Assembly (NCBI GenBank): GCA_024684065.1
Contig: JAIKXO010000258.1
Coordinates: 1 to 64,000, forward strand
Reading direction: 5' to 3'
From: Lachnospiraceae bacterium
GTDB lineage: Bacteria; Bacillota_A; Clostridia; Lachnospirales; Lachnospiraceae
DNA length: 64,000 bases
In this document: positions 35,830 through 45,044 of the stretch, piece after piece
Position numbering within the stretch: position 1 is the first letter of the stretch
How the letters are laid out: the number at the start of each line of letters is the position of its first letter
Program-made: the position numbers and the translations under genes
The notes under the pieces: model-generated
The model's input: the letters and a program-made list of their open reading frames with translations, nothing else
The model's database searches: none
Told to the model about the DNA's origin: nothing

Positions 35830-36428
35830 CTTCCCACCGTCATGAATTCTCCGACAACACAGTTGCAAAATGCCCTGTACATCTTCGACATATACGCACT
35901 GTCAATATAAGATGCATTCGTGATCATAATGCCCTCCATCCTGACAGCCGCAAGCAGCCCGTCCACATCGGCATTTACCGTAAACCCGTTCTTCTGCCAG
36001 TATTCTATGAGCTTTTCAAGATATACCCTGTAATGCCGCTGTATGCGTCCACTGGTCTCGCTGTCAAGGCTGAAATAAAAGCCCAGCGTATCACTTATCT
36101 CATTGTCAAATGCTTTGTTGGCCGTAAGGCGCATGCCCTCACTGTACATCTGTTCTGCCAGGAAAGCAGCCGGGTCCTCCAATGATCTTTCCTTATCCTT
36201 TTCCATGACGGCAAGCTTTTCCCTGACCCGAAGTTCCGTTATATCTACAAGAAAATCATACTTGTCCCTGTAAAACGTGTAGAATCCGCCCTGCGCTATC
36301 CCTGCCGCCGCGGTCAGCTGTCTTATCGAAACCCCGCTGATACCGTTATCCCGAAACAGCCGGATCCCCGCCCTTCTGAGCTTTTCCTGCACCTGCATGC
36401 GCTCTTCCTGCGTGAATGCTTTTCCCAT
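35826..36428 (-). CDS. TetR-family regulator
   Basis: 200-residue regulator. The N-terminal helix-turn-helix (about 15-60) reads AGIRLFRDNGISGVSIRQLTAAAGIAQGGFYTFYRDKYDFL, a standard TetR domain; the C-terminal region is the variable ligand pocket. The GGAGGGAG ribosome site fits the start. It heads the three-gene operon and probably represses it through the inverted repeat at 36448-36476. Confidence 0.93.
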   Translation of the reverse strand: MGKAFTQEERMQVQEKLRRAGIRLFRDNGISGVSIRQLTAAAGIAQGGFYTFYRDKYDFLVDITELRVREKLAVMEKDKERSLEDPAAFLAEQMYSEGMRLTANKAFDNEISDTLGFYFSLDSETSGRIQRHYRVYLEKLIEYWQKNGFTVNADVDGLLAAVRMEGIMITNASYIDSAYMSKMYRAFCNCVVGEFMTVGR

Positions 36429-36447
36429 TTTGCTCCCTCCGTTATGG

Positions 36448-36476
36448 CTATGAACATTTAATTGCTATGTTCATAG
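36448..36476. promoter_or_regulatory. TetR operator
   Basis: Perfect 10-bp arms CTATGAACAT (36448-36457) and ATGTTCATAG (36467-36476) are separated by 9 bases. They sit directly downstream of the -10 box and 20 bases before the TetR start codon. Confidence 0.85.
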
Positions 36477-36478
36477 AT

Positions 36479-36507
36479 AGGGTAAACCAAAACCTTCCGC
36501 CTGTCAA
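36479..36507 (-). promoter_or_regulatory. Promoter of the TetR-MATE-phosphotransferase operon
   Basis: Consensus -35 TTGACA (36502-36507) and -10 TACCCT (36479-36484) with a 17-base spacer on the minus strand; the operator follows immediately. Confidence 0.75.
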
Positions 36508-36540
36508 GCCCCTGCCACTGCTTTTACGTCTCCTCTATTG

Positions 36541-36600
36541 AAAGGGGGTTTTGCCCCTGAAATATCTGACTACCCTCGTCAGAGTCGGGGGCTTCATATG
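36541..36600 (-). other. Paired hairpins resembling an IS200/IS605-type end
   Basis: On the minus strand a GAAGCCCCC...GAGGGTAGT stretch contains the hairpin CTGAC-GAGGGTA-GTCAG. It is followed by AGGGGCAAAACCCCCT, a second hairpin. The GAAGCCCCC...GGGTAGT layout recalls the terminal hairpin of IS200/IS605-family elements, but no transposase or TnpB gene is nearby. It may be a solo relic. Confidence 0.35.
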
Positions 36601-36660
36601 TTACAGGTATTTCATAAATACCCTCATCTTTCGACTATAGTTTTTTGATACAACAATACC

Positions 36661-36706
36661 CGAAAAATATATCTGGCCGGCTCCTTCACAGGCGGCCGGC
36701 CAGATA
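36661..36706 (-). terminator. Terminator of the cyclophilin gene
   Basis: TATCTGGCCGGC (36670-36681) and GCCGGCCAGATA (36695-36706) make a perfect 12-bp stem. On the minus strand it is followed by TATTTTTC. It lies about 85 bases beyond the cyclophilin stop codon. Confidence 0.85.
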
Positions 36707-36790
36707 CATGAAATACAGTAAACACAATTTTATATTGCATTAATAATAATATACGACAATCCCTGTTCCTGCAAACGAAGGCATCCGAAG

Positions 36791-37486
36791 TTACTGTGCA
36801 TAGGATATCTTCACGCTCTCCATTACAGGCTGTTCCTCAGGCGGTATGGTCCCGTTACCGTCCACAGGCTTCGCATCCGAACATATCCTGTCCACTATGT
36901 CGAGCCCTTCCGTAACATGGCCAAAGCCTGCGTACTGTCCGTCAAGGAACGTGCTGTCCGACTGCACGATGAAGAACTGTGAGCTTGCGCTGTTCGGATC
37001 CTGGCTTCTTGCCATGGATAAGGTCCCTTTGGTATGGGAAATATTATTCTGTACCCCGTTCTGCGCAAACTCCCCTTTTATTGTTTTTTCAGCTCCTCCC
37101 GTCCCGTTGCCGTCCGGATCTCCGCCCTGCATCATGAAACCGTCCATTATGCGGTGAAATGTAAGCCCGTCATAAAATCCGCTTTCGGCAAGATCGATAA
37201 AATTTCTTACTGTTTCAGGCGCCTGTTCCGGATCCAGCTCTGCCTTTATGATCCCGTAATCCTTAATATTGATCTCGACAACGGGCGTCCCGGGATAATC
37301 AGACGCCGGGGCAGCCTCTTCCTCCTCGGGTTCAGCCTCCTTTGCAGCCTCCGTTACTTCCACGGGTGCTTTAAAAGTCTCTGACGATCCGGCAGGAGAC
37401 GCTTCCTCCTTTTGCCCGCAGCCGGCCGCTATGACCGATGCCGCAGCCATAGCGGCAATGATCGTTAATAATTTTTTTCCTCGCAT
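36791..37486 (-). CDS. Cyclophilin-type peptidyl-prolyl isomerase lipoprotein
   Basis: 231-residue secreted lipoprotein with lipobox IAAGC at about residues 19-23 and an acidic linker to about residue 62. The cyclophilin domain (about 68-228) contains FHRIMDGFMMQGGDP and SQFFIV, the latter including catalytic-site residues of the family. It would speed proline isomerisation in exported proteins. The AAAGGAG ribosome site supports the start. The hairpin repeat at 37509-37650 ends 22 bases upstream of the start codon. Confidence 0.93.
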   Translation of the reverse strand: MRGKKLLTIIAAMAAASVIAAGCGQKEEASPAGSSETFKAPVEVTEAAKEAEPEEEEAAPASDYPGTPVVEINIKDYGIIKAELDPEQAPETVRNFIDLAESGFYDGLTFHRIMDGFMMQGGDPDGNGTGGAEKTIKGEFAQNGVQNNISHTKGTLSMARSQDPNSASSQFFIVQSDSTFLDGQYAGFGHVTEGLDIVDRICSDAKPVDGNGTIPPEEQPVMESVKISYAQ

Positions 37487-37508
37487 AGTTCTTACTCTCC
37501 TTTTTACT

Positions 37509-37650
37509 GCACCGATTTGCGAAGCAAATCGTGTGCTTAGGCACGAACTTTAGTTCGTGCCGATTCGGTCTTCAGACCGAATCATTACCTTACTGCACCG
37601 ATTTGCGAAGCAAATCGTGTGCTTTGGCACGAACTTTAGTTCGTGCCGAT
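37509..37650 (-). repeat. Compound hairpin repeat, double copy (37.5 kb locus)
   Basis: Units 37509-37585 (H1, H2, H3) and 37595-37650 (H1, H2). H1 is GCACCGATTTGC-GAA-GCAAATCGTGTGC. H2 is GGCACGAAC-TTTA-GTTCGTGCC. H3 is GATTCGGTCT with AGACCGAATC. Compared with the 10.9 kb locus, paired positions change together (GCGC/GCGC to GCAC/GTGC; CAAAC/GTTTG to CGAAC/GTTCG). The right edge overlaps the TAA stop of the MFS fragment. Confidence 0.9.
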
Positions 37651-38575
37651 TATTCCCCTGCATTCTTTTTGCTGCAGATAAGGAATATACAGATCAGATC
37701 TGCTATCAGGGCAAATGCTATGGAACTTATCCCTGATGCGATCCCAGCTTTTTGCGCGATATACCCTATGACCGACGGCATGATCACTCCCCCGAGGCTT
37801 GAAATCGGCAGAATGAAGCTCCATGAAAGAGGATATCGGTCGATGAGGCCCCCGGTAAGGGAAACCGTGGTAGGAAAGACGCCTGCCATAAAGAATCCGA
37901 ATCCCATGATCCCGATCATGATAAGCACAGCGTTCTTTACGATCAGAAGAAATATAAAAAAGAAAACAAGGCCGGCCCCCATAGCGGGCAAAAGCTTTCT
38001 CTTATCTATCTTTTCCGATAAAAAGGCAGTAGTCAGCCTGCCGGATAATATCATGATCCAGAGTATACTGGCTGTAAGCTGCGCAAGTGTATCAGAGATA
38101 TAACCGGTATCCGTAAAATATGTTACCATCCAGCTTACGACTCCGGTTTCCGCGCAGAGATAAAAGAAAAGCGCCGCCGCGGACAGATAAAAAAGCCTTT
38201 CCTTAAAGAATCCCCATGTATTATCTCCCTTATCCGACTGTTCTGTATTGTCCTTTGCCGTTTTTTTTCCGGTTACCGGGCAGACCGCAAACAAAAGAAT
38301 GCTGATACAGCCGCTAAACGCCATAAAAAGACAGGCATAGATCCAGTTTTCAGACGAATCTACTGTAATTCCGGCAAGAAAAAGCGGAAACAGAAAAGCG
38401 CCGATCGAAAACATGGCATGAAGCCCGTTCATGGTCGATGCCCTGCCGGGCGCAAGCTCGTTTATAACGGTGTTGCAATAATTGCTGTTCGCGCCCCTGT
38501 AAAGCCCTAAAAAGAAATAAGCAAGGGCAACCGATATGAAACCCCCGCCGGTCATTATGAGAATATACGCGACGG
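37650..38575 (-). pseudogene. 5'-truncated MFS transporter
   Basis: About 305 residues of a major facilitator superfamily transporter, from FFLGLYRGANSNYCNTVINEL to the C-terminus, with roughly nine helices. The first two or three helices of a normal 390-400-residue protein are missing. The homologous frame is open upstream only to about 38575-38590, where it meets acyl-AMP ligase sequence in another frame. There is no ribosome site before the internal ATG at 38555. A deletion has therefore joined two genes. The left boundary of the join is approximate. Confidence 0.75.
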
Positions 38576-38949
38576 ATTTGTTTTCAGTACAACATAATCG
38601 TAAAGCCGTAACACCTCGGCCATATATTTATATTCATCCCTCTGTTCTTCCGGGAGCAGTATATACCCCGGACGGTACACCTTCATAAGACTCCCCTTAA
38701 GCTCTGTCAGAAGCGCAGCTGAAAGCATCATGATCGGGAAACCGTTATCCAAAACGAGACATAGCTGCTTACGGCTCCGGCAGTATTTTTACAGAACATC
38801 ATGACAAGTGCCCTGTCAAGTTCCGGGCCCGAAACCTTCGCGCAGGCATCCATAAGCTCTGCATAGGATATTTCAGTGCCTTTGTCATCTATGATGGCAG
38901 GCGTGCCGCCGAAAGAATCAAAATCCCATATTTTACCCATATCCGTCAT
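38576..38949 (-). pseudogene. Acyl-AMP ligase remnant (frameshifted and truncated)
   Basis: The N-terminal part resembles AMP-dependent ligases (PAIIDDKGTEISYAELMDAC, then VMMFCKNTAGAVSSYVSF). At 38751-38754 a T run appears one base short. Reading continues in the next frame as LDNGFPIMMLSAALLTELKGSLM and PGYILLPEEQRDEY, then ends where the MFS fragment begins. Most of the ligase, including its ATP-binding core, is missing. Its ATG overlaps the stop of the upstream acetyltransferase gene (ATGA), so they were once an operon. Confidence 0.7.
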
Positions 38950-39859
38950 CCTTCCTTTTCCGCAAGCTTTTTCTTTACCATCTCGAGTCCCGACTGATAG
39001 GAATTTACTTTAAGGATACTCCTGCCCTTCAGAGATATATCAAAAGTCTCCTCCAGACGCAAGATCAGGGCCATCTGCATGATGGAATCCCACCCCGGAT
39101 CATTGAACCTGAAGTTTACAGGGTTAAAGTCGATATCGGCAAAGCATTCCGAGAATACTTCCCAGTATTTCTCCGCAACCGTCCCGGCAGATTTCTGTAT
39201 CTTCACCTGGCCTCCGCTCGGAGCATAGAGGTATCCGCTCCTGTCCTCGGCAACGATCCTCGCAGGATTGCCTGCAGCGGTGGCATTATTCGGCACATCG
39301 TTAAATACGGCCGCGCCGAGAGCGATCACGCTCTCCTTTCCTATATGGATCCTGTCCTTTAATAAAGAACCGATTCCGAGAAAAGAATTATCTCCCACTT
39401 CTACATGACCGCCGATGAAGACGTTCGCTCCGACCCTCACATGATCGCCGATCACCACATCATGTCCTATAGAGCAATTCGCGGCAGCATGGAAATTAAC
39501 GCCGATCTTTACAAGCGAACCTATAAAAGCACTCTGACAGATAGCTGCCCCCTCCCCGATAACGGCATCCGGGCTTACATAGGCGGAAGGGTGCTTTAAA
39601 CAGCGCCGGTGTATCCGGCCTGCTTCATTTTATCAAAATTCTCCCGTCTGAACCGCGGCTCACCCATCGCTATAACGAAGCGGACCTCCTCCGGTGAAAA
39701 ACGGCTTTTGAAATCACGGAAGCTGTAAACAGGACAGCCTGACAGCTCTTCAGTACGGACATCATCTATAAATACCACTTCACTGTAGCTTCCGTCCTGA
39801 TCCGCTATGAATTTCTCCTCCCGGCCCATTGCACCGGCTCCGTACAACGCAAGAATCAT
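38946..39859 (-). pseudogene. NeuD/PglD-type acetyltransferase fused to a carrier domain, frameshifted
   Basis: The N-terminal PglD-like Rossmann part (MILALYGAGAMGREEKFIAD...) runs from 39859 to a stop at 39596. One base earlier in frame the sequence continues as LKHPSAYVSPDAVIGEGAAIC and the left-handed beta-helix hexapeptides of a NeuD-family O/N-acetyltransferase, down to about 39240. A phosphopantetheine-carrier-like domain then follows, with its Ser in GWDSIMQ. A T missing from GTTTTAAAG at about 39598 explains the break. A single-base sequencing error is possible. The intact protein would be about 304 residues. The fusion to a carrier domain is unusual. Confidence 0.75.
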
Positions 39860-39887
39860 TGAAAATCTCCTCCTGATCGAATGATTA

Positions 39888-40685
39888 TTATAGAGCCATA
39901 CCCCAGTATTTTTCCAGCTCATCTTTAAGAAACCTTAACTGACCGGTCTCCCGGTCATTCCATATCTGTTCGCCGTTTTCATCCGTTTCCGCAAGAAGAT
40001 GCTTAAGATGGCCCTGCTTCAGGGCGATACGGCGTGACTCTTCAAACACCAGTTCAAAGGCAAGGCATACGTGCCCAAGCCTCCCTTCAAAATGAGAGTG
40101 TACATATGCCCTGGGAATGCAGCGATGAAGGCGTATACACTCCATACACTCCGGCGAAGCCTCATCTTTTTCCTCAAGCATCCCCAGACTCTTTCCGATA
40201 CGCTGTTCGAAAGGCATCTCATCTATAACCCGGAATATATCCGTCTTGTCAGCATCTCTTAAAAGCTCACAGAAGAGCCTGGTCCTCTCATCAAGATCCT
40301 CCGGCAGCTTAAGCTTATTATGCTGCCTTATTGCTGTCTCCGCAATCTGATGATCCGCTTCTTTAAACCCGGACTCCGAAAACAGGCTTATCTTTTTTTC
40401 CTTAAACAGTAAATCCGCCCCAAGCTCCGCATGGTCGACGGAATGGGAATCGACAAAGGTCCCGAAACGCCTGACCTGTTCAAAACGGCCGAAGTCATGC
40501 AAAAGCCCGAGCATCCAGCCAAAGTCGGTATCATCCCTGTCCATGCCTATGCTTACAGCGATCTGTTCCGCATTCCCGGCCACCCGCATAGTATGATCGA
40601 TCTTACTGTAGATCAGAGGGTCGGACGCATCATATTTTCCGGCATAATCCATAAAAGCCTTTTGAGCTATGTCCCTGTATATCAT
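39888..40685 (-). CDS. HD-domain phosphohydrolase
   Basis: 265-residue cytoplasmic protein. The metal-binding HD motif is in GLLHDFGRFEQ (about 61-71), with an upstream His in YSKIDHTMRV and later HAELGADLL and IRQHNK motifs. This is an uncharacterised HD-superfamily hydrolase of the type often acting on nucleotides; the substrate is unknown. An AAGGAG ribosome site precedes the ATG. It follows sbcC by 23 bases and precedes the broken acetyltransferase by 28, so it shares the sbcDC transcript. Confidence 0.85.
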   Translation of the reverse strand: MIYRDIAQKAFMDYAGKYDASDPLIYSKIDHTMRVAGNAEQIAVSIGMDRDDTDFGWMLGLLHDFGRFEQVRRFGTFVDSHSVDHAELGADLLFKEKKISLFSESGFKEADHQIAETAIRQHNKLKLPEDLDERTRLFCELLRDADKTDIFRVIDEMPFEQRIGKSLGMLEEKDEASPECMECIRLHRCIPRAYVHSHFEGRLGHVCLAFELVFEESRRIALKQGHLKHLLAETDENGEQIWNDRETGQLRFLKDELEKYWGMAL

Positions 40686-40708
40686 TTTGTTCTCCTTATG
40701 TAATAAGC

Positions 40709-43700
40709 CTAAAGCTCTGTTTCCACACTGATCCGGCTGCCTTCCCTGGTCTTTTTTACACGGATCTGCTGGGGGATATTTTCCATCAATTCCTCCCTGT
40801 GGCTTATTATGCCCACAAGCTTCTTTGTTCCCGACAGATTTATCAGAGCATCCATAGCTCCCTCTATTGATTTTCGGTCGAGAGTCCCGAAGCCTTCGTC
40901 CACAAACAGGGCATCCATCTGAATACCGCCCATATTTGACGAAACGGTATCAGACAGTCCAAGGGCCAGGCTGAGCGAAGCTTTAAAGCTCTCCCCTCCC
41001 GAAAGGTTCCCCACCGGTCTTCTGTGTCCGGTATAATTGTCAAGAACCTCAAGATCAAGGAAATTATTGCTCTTTTTTCCGGGCGGGTCCTCTCTGCGAA
41101 ACAGCTCATACTGTCCGTCACTCATAGGGAGCAGACGCCTGTTCGCGGCAACTATGATCCCGTCAAATCCGGCGGCCTGGATATACTGTTCCAATGTTAT
41201 CTTCCCATTACCGGTAGTGCCCCTGACAAGGCTGTACAGTCTGGTGCATAAACTGTTTTCTTTTCGCGCCTTCTCAAGCTGTGCCTCCTGTGATGAGATC
41301 TTTTCAAGCTTGTCCTCGTTTCCATTCAGCCTGTTCCTTATAGCATTTACTGCTTCACGACCGGATTCAACCTCTTTAAGCTGCGCCTCACACTGTTCTT
41401 TTAATGACCCTACATCAATGACCGTACGGCCTTTTGCGTCTTTTTCGGCATCGGCCAGCTGTGCTTTATTTGCAGCCGCCTCCCGCCTGTGATCGTTTAT
41501 CTCCTCATCGGCCTTTTGGATCTCACTCTCTGTCAGGACAGATCCAAGCATATCCTCTAAAGATACAAAATTATTTCCGGTTATGGCTTCCTTAAGCTTT
41601 TCTCTCCTGTCCTCTTCTTCCTTTTTTTCCTTTTTCAGGGAATCTTCCAGAGTTTCAAGCGAAGCCCGGCCTGAAGCAAGCGCTTCATCCGCATCCTTTT
41701 TCGCCTGCTCTGAACTCTCTGTATGATCCTGTATCTTCTTAATCCTTTCCAGAGCTTTATCCCTCTCGGCCTCTGCCATCTCCCAGCTTTCAAAACCAAG
41801 CCCGGACAGGGTTTTCAGTACGGTCTCCTTTTCAGCCAGTTCTTTCTCTGTATCCTGTTTTCTCTTAAGAAAGCTTTCCTTCTCCCGTGAAAGTTCCCCG
41901 GTTTCCTGCTCCTGCGCTTTTTCAAGGTCAGAATCCGTCTGCTTCAAAACAGTGTCATTCCTTATCAGTTCAGACTGATTCTCAATATTTTCCTTTATTT
42001 TTTCTTTAACAAGCTGTCCGGCCTTTTTTATCCCGTTCAAGATCCCATCAAGTCCGTAAGATCCGTCAGGTCCGCTCCCTGTTTCAATAAGCTTATTCTT
42101 AAGGCAGTCAAGCATTTCGGTCCGGAGCCTGTCTTCGTACTGCTCTAAGGAGGCCTTTGCCGTTTCCGCCGCTATATTGGCATCGGATTTCTCTTTCTGA
42201 AGCTTCTCTTCTGCATCCTTCAGCCTCTTAAACTCTTCCTCGGTAACAGCTATGTCCGGGATCCCTGCAGGCTCAGGATGATGTACAGATCCGCAAACCG
42301 GACACTTTTGCCCTTCCTTAAGCCCTTTGGCTAAAATACCCGCTCTGCAGTTATCAAGCACCCGCTCAGCCTCTACCCGTTCCCTGACTGCCTTTTCAAA
42401 AGCATCGAATACCTCTGCGAATGCCTTCTGCCTGGCTTCGAGTTCTTTCCTTTTATCACCCCACTCAGAAACCATGCTGTCAAGGATCTTATCGATATGA
42501 TCGGACAACTCCTGATATTTTTCTCCGACTATCCTGGTATTGGCCAATCTCTCGGGAATATCCTTGAGTTCCTTTTGTTTCTGCCTGAGAGCCTCTATCT
42601 TATCCTTAAGAGCCGCCTCCCTTTCCTTTATATCCTTCTCTTCGTCATAAAAGTCCTCTGCAGCTTTCTTAAGCTCCTCCGCTTCTTTTAAAAGGCTGTC
42701 TCTTTGTTTATATTTCTCCTTCTCTTCTTCGATCCTGTCCGCAATTTTCCTGAGCTTTTCCGCTTCCGGCTTTTTCTTCTCCGCCTCTTCAAGCTCTCTT
42801 GCCGCTTCCTTTGCATTATCGGAAGCTTTCTTCACTTCATCTTTCTTGCCGGATATCTGTTTTTCCATCCCCTTTACAGAGTCTTCCTTTTCTTTCCATG
42901 ACAGATAAACGGGATATATTTCTCTTGAAGCCAGCTTCTGCCTGATCAGAAGAGTTTCCTTTTCATCGATCTCCTTCTTCTTTTCTTCCAGCTCTTTTTC
43001 CCTGATCTTCAGGGCTTCAAAACGATTGATAAAATCATTGTTCGTTTGAGCGGTCGCAAGCGCTTCCATGCTTTTATCATATTTTCCGGAAATATCCTTA
43101 AGAAAAGCATCCGCTGTTTCCAGCCTGTCGTTATCGGACCTGATAAGACTGCCTATCATATCCGTTATCTCTTTAAGATTCCAAGCGCTTTTGGATCTTG
43201 CCGCCCTGTCCTGCAGGTCTTTAAGCTCTGTAGCCAGTTCATCCTCCGGACCGGCTGTCACGTCATTAAAATACTGGACGATACTGCCCTCGATATTTTC
43301 TTTAAGTTTAGAACCGGCATCCATTCTTTCCTTAAGCTTATACTCAATATCGTTGTATCCGCCAGTCTGAAAGATCGTACGCAGGATCTTCGTCCGTTCT
43401 TCCGTTTTTGCATTCAGCAGATCCCAGAACTCTCCCTGGGCGATCATCGCTATCTGCTTAAACTGCTTTTCATCAATATGCAAAAGCTCCTTAACCGCAT
43501 CGTTTACCTGCGTTTTTCCCTCAACAGGCGCTTCATCCGGCGAATAAAAAACAGCTTTTTCGGGCACGGAAGTTACACCGCTTCCGCGCTGTTTTTTCCT
43601 CTCATACTCCGGCCGTCTCCAGACATGGTATTCCCTGCCCTGATGCGTGAAATAAAAATCAACATATGTTTCTGTTGATTCTCTGGCATACTCGCTTCTT

Positions 43701-43900
43701 AAATTTCTCGTATCTCTGAAGGATCCGCTGGTTTTCCCATACAGCGCATAACATATGGCATCAAAGATCGTGGTCTTTCCTGCGCCGGTATCCCCGGATA
43801 TCAGAAACAGACCTTTCTCCTCAAACATTGTGAAATCTATCGCCGGAACCGTATCAGCATAAGGCCCGAACGCGCTCATTATCAGTTTAATCGGCTTCAT
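40709..43900 (-). CDS. sbcC: Nuclease SbcCD subunit C
   Basis: 1063-residue SMC/Rad50-like ATPase. Walker A GDTGAGKT is at 36-43. Long charged coiled coils flank the zinc hook CPVCGSVHHP near the middle. The C-terminal signature LSGGESFKASLSLALGLSD and Walker B DALFVDEGFGTLD are intact. With SbcD it forms a nuclease that opens DNA hairpins and processes blocked ends. The ATG at 43900 lies 14 bases inside the sbcD end, so the two are coupled. Confidence 0.95.
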   Translation of the reverse strand: MKPIKLIMSAFGPYADTVPAIDFTMFEEKGLFLISGDTGAGKTTIFDAICYALYGKTSGSFRDTRNLRSEYARESTETYVDFYFTHQGREYHVWRRPEYERKKQRGSGVTSVPEKAVFYSPDEAPVEGKTQVNDAVKELLHIDEKQFKQIAMIAQGEFWDLLNAKTEERTKILRTIFQTGGYNDIEYKLKERMDAGSKLKENIEGSIVQYFNDVTAGPEDELATELKDLQDRAARSKSAWNLKEITDMIGSLIRSDNDRLETADAFLKDISGKYDKSMEALATAQTNNDFINRFEALKIREKELEEKKKEIDEKETLLIRQKLASREIYPVYLSWKEKEDSVKGMEKQISGKKDEVKKASDNAKEAARELEEAEKKKPEAEKLRKIADRIEEEKEKYKQRDSLLKEAEELKKAAEDFYDEEKDIKEREAALKDKIEALRQKQKELKDIPERLANTRIVGEKYQELSDHIDKILDSMVSEWGDKRKELEARQKAFAEVFDAFEKAVRERVEAERVLDNCRAGILAKGLKEGQKCPVCGSVHHPEPAGIPDIAVTEEEFKRLKDAEEKLQKEKSDANIAAETAKASLEQYEDRLRTEMLDCLKNKLIETGSGPDGSYGLDGILNGIKKAGQLVKEKIKENIENQSELIRNDTVLKQTDSDLEKAQEQETGELSREKESFLKRKQDTEKELAEKETVLKTLSGLGFESWEMAEAERDKALERIKKIQDHTESSEQAKKDADEALASGRASLETLEDSLKKEKKEEEDRREKLKEAITGNNFVSLEDMLGSVLTESEIQKADEEINDHRREAAANKAQLADAEKDAKGRTVIDVGSLKEQCEAQLKEVESGREAVNAIRNRLNGNEDKLEKISSQEAQLEKARKENSLCTRLYSLVRGTTGNGKITLEQYIQAAGFDGIIVAANRRLLPMSDGQYELFRREDPPGKKSNNFLDLEVLDNYTGHRRPVGNLSGGESFKASLSLALGLSDTVSSNMGGIQMDALFVDEGFGTLDRKSIEGAMDALINLSGTKKLVGIISHREELMENIPQQIRVKKTREGSRISVETEL

Positions 43901-45044
43901 CCAGTATACCTGCCTCTTTTGCAACGCTTCTCATTATATCCATTTCTTCCGCCGTGATCTCACAGCCATATATCTGTCTGTAAAAATCACCGATCAGCTC
44001 CGAAAAAGACCTGTTTTCCGCTATCTTTGATATATCCACCTGCTCTATCTCTCTTGTATGTGAATTGTCAAAATCTATCTTTACCGTATTCGGATAGACC
44101 TGCCGGAAAATACCCATGGCATCATTGATGATCTCCTCATCGGTAAGAGTCGCATAGATAAAATCCTGTGGTTCTGTCACTCTTAATCTGTCAAGCAGCT
44201 CCCTTAACCTTCCTCTGATATGCCGGATGTTTCTTAAGGGCTTTACGGGCACCAGCTCGATATCTAAGCTTCCCCCTTCATAAACAGTGATCAGGGGAAC
44301 GGATTTTTCATTATCCGCTTCAGTGAGCGAATATTTTAACGGAGACCCGGAGTATCTGACCTCCCTGCGTCCGACCTGCTGCGGGGAATGGATATGACCT
44401 AAAGCAACATAGTTAAAATCATCAAAACAGTCGCTCCCTACCTTCTCAATGAGCCCGACGCTCTGCGTCCCCAGGCCTTCCGACCCGCCGAGCTTCGGAT
44501 CATTTTTATTCTCCGTCACAAATTGATGGGCTATCAGTATATTGCACCTTGAGCTGTCTATTTCCGCATTATTTATGACCGCCTTTACGGCGTCATCATA
44601 GGTTTCTATCTTTGCCTCGGGAAGAAAATGCCTGACCTGGGATGCCTTGACAAAAGGCAGCAGATAAATATCCGCTTCCTCTTTATTTATCTTAAGAGTA
44701 TGTCTGTACAGATTTCCGTCATATTTTGTTGAAATAAAGATGTGATTTGATTCGAACAGGCCGCTGCCGTAATTAAGTCTTTCATCGGAATCATGATTGC
44801 CGCTTATCATGAATACATAGATATTTCTTTTTGCGAGAGAGCTCAGGAAATAATCAAGCATTTTCGTTGCGGCTTCACTCGGAACTGCTTTGTCATAAAC
44901 ATCTCCGGCTATCAGAACAGCATCGACCGACCTGTTATCCGCTATTTCCAGCAACTGATCAAGCATATATTCCTGATCATCCCTGAGGTCAAATTCTCCA
45001 AGTGATTTGCCGAGATGCAGATCGCCCAAATGCATCAGCTTCAT
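43887..45044 (-). CDS. sbcD: Nuclease SbcCD subunit D
   Basis: 385-residue Mre11-type metallophosphoesterase. Metal ligands are seen in HLGDLHLGK (from residue 4), VLIAGDVYD, SGNHDS and IAHQF, and in ALGHIHSPQ near residue 210. It supplies the nuclease centre of the SbcCD complex. The start at 45044 has a GGAGG ribosome site; a 13-residue extension upstream is not supported. Confidence 0.95.
   Translation of the reverse strand: MKLMHLGDLHLGKSLGEFDLRDDQEYMLDQLLEIADNRSVDAVLIAGDVYDKAVPSEAATKMLDYFLSSLAKRNIYVFMISGNHDSDERLNYGSGLFESNHIFISTKYDGNLYRHTLKINKEEADIYLLPFVKASQVRHFLPEAKIETYDDAVKAVINNAEIDSSRCNILIAHQFVTENKNDPKLGGSEGLGTQSVGLIEKVGSDCFDDFNYVALGHIHSPQQVGRREVRYSGSPLKYSLTEADNEKSVPLITVYEGGSLDIELVPVKPLRNIRHIRGRLRELLDRLRVTEPQDFIYATLTDEEIINDAMGIFRQVYPNTVKIDFDNSHTREIEQVDISKIAENRSFSELIGDFYRQIYGCEITAEEMDIMRSVAKEAGILDEAD

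Noticed and set aside
37531..38103. 190-codon plus-strand frame
   Set aside because: Starts inside the hairpin repeat and runs antisense to the MFS fragment.
39590..39605. Programmed -1 frameshift in the NeuD-like gene
   Set aside because: The sequence GTTTAAAG superficially resembles a slippery site, but in the zero frame the codons are GTT TAA, which do not re-pair after a -1 slip. A lost T is simpler.
43046..43678. 210-codon plus-strand frame
   Set aside because: Antisense to sbcC; hydrophobic only because the complement of charged coiled-coil codons reads as Phe and Leu.
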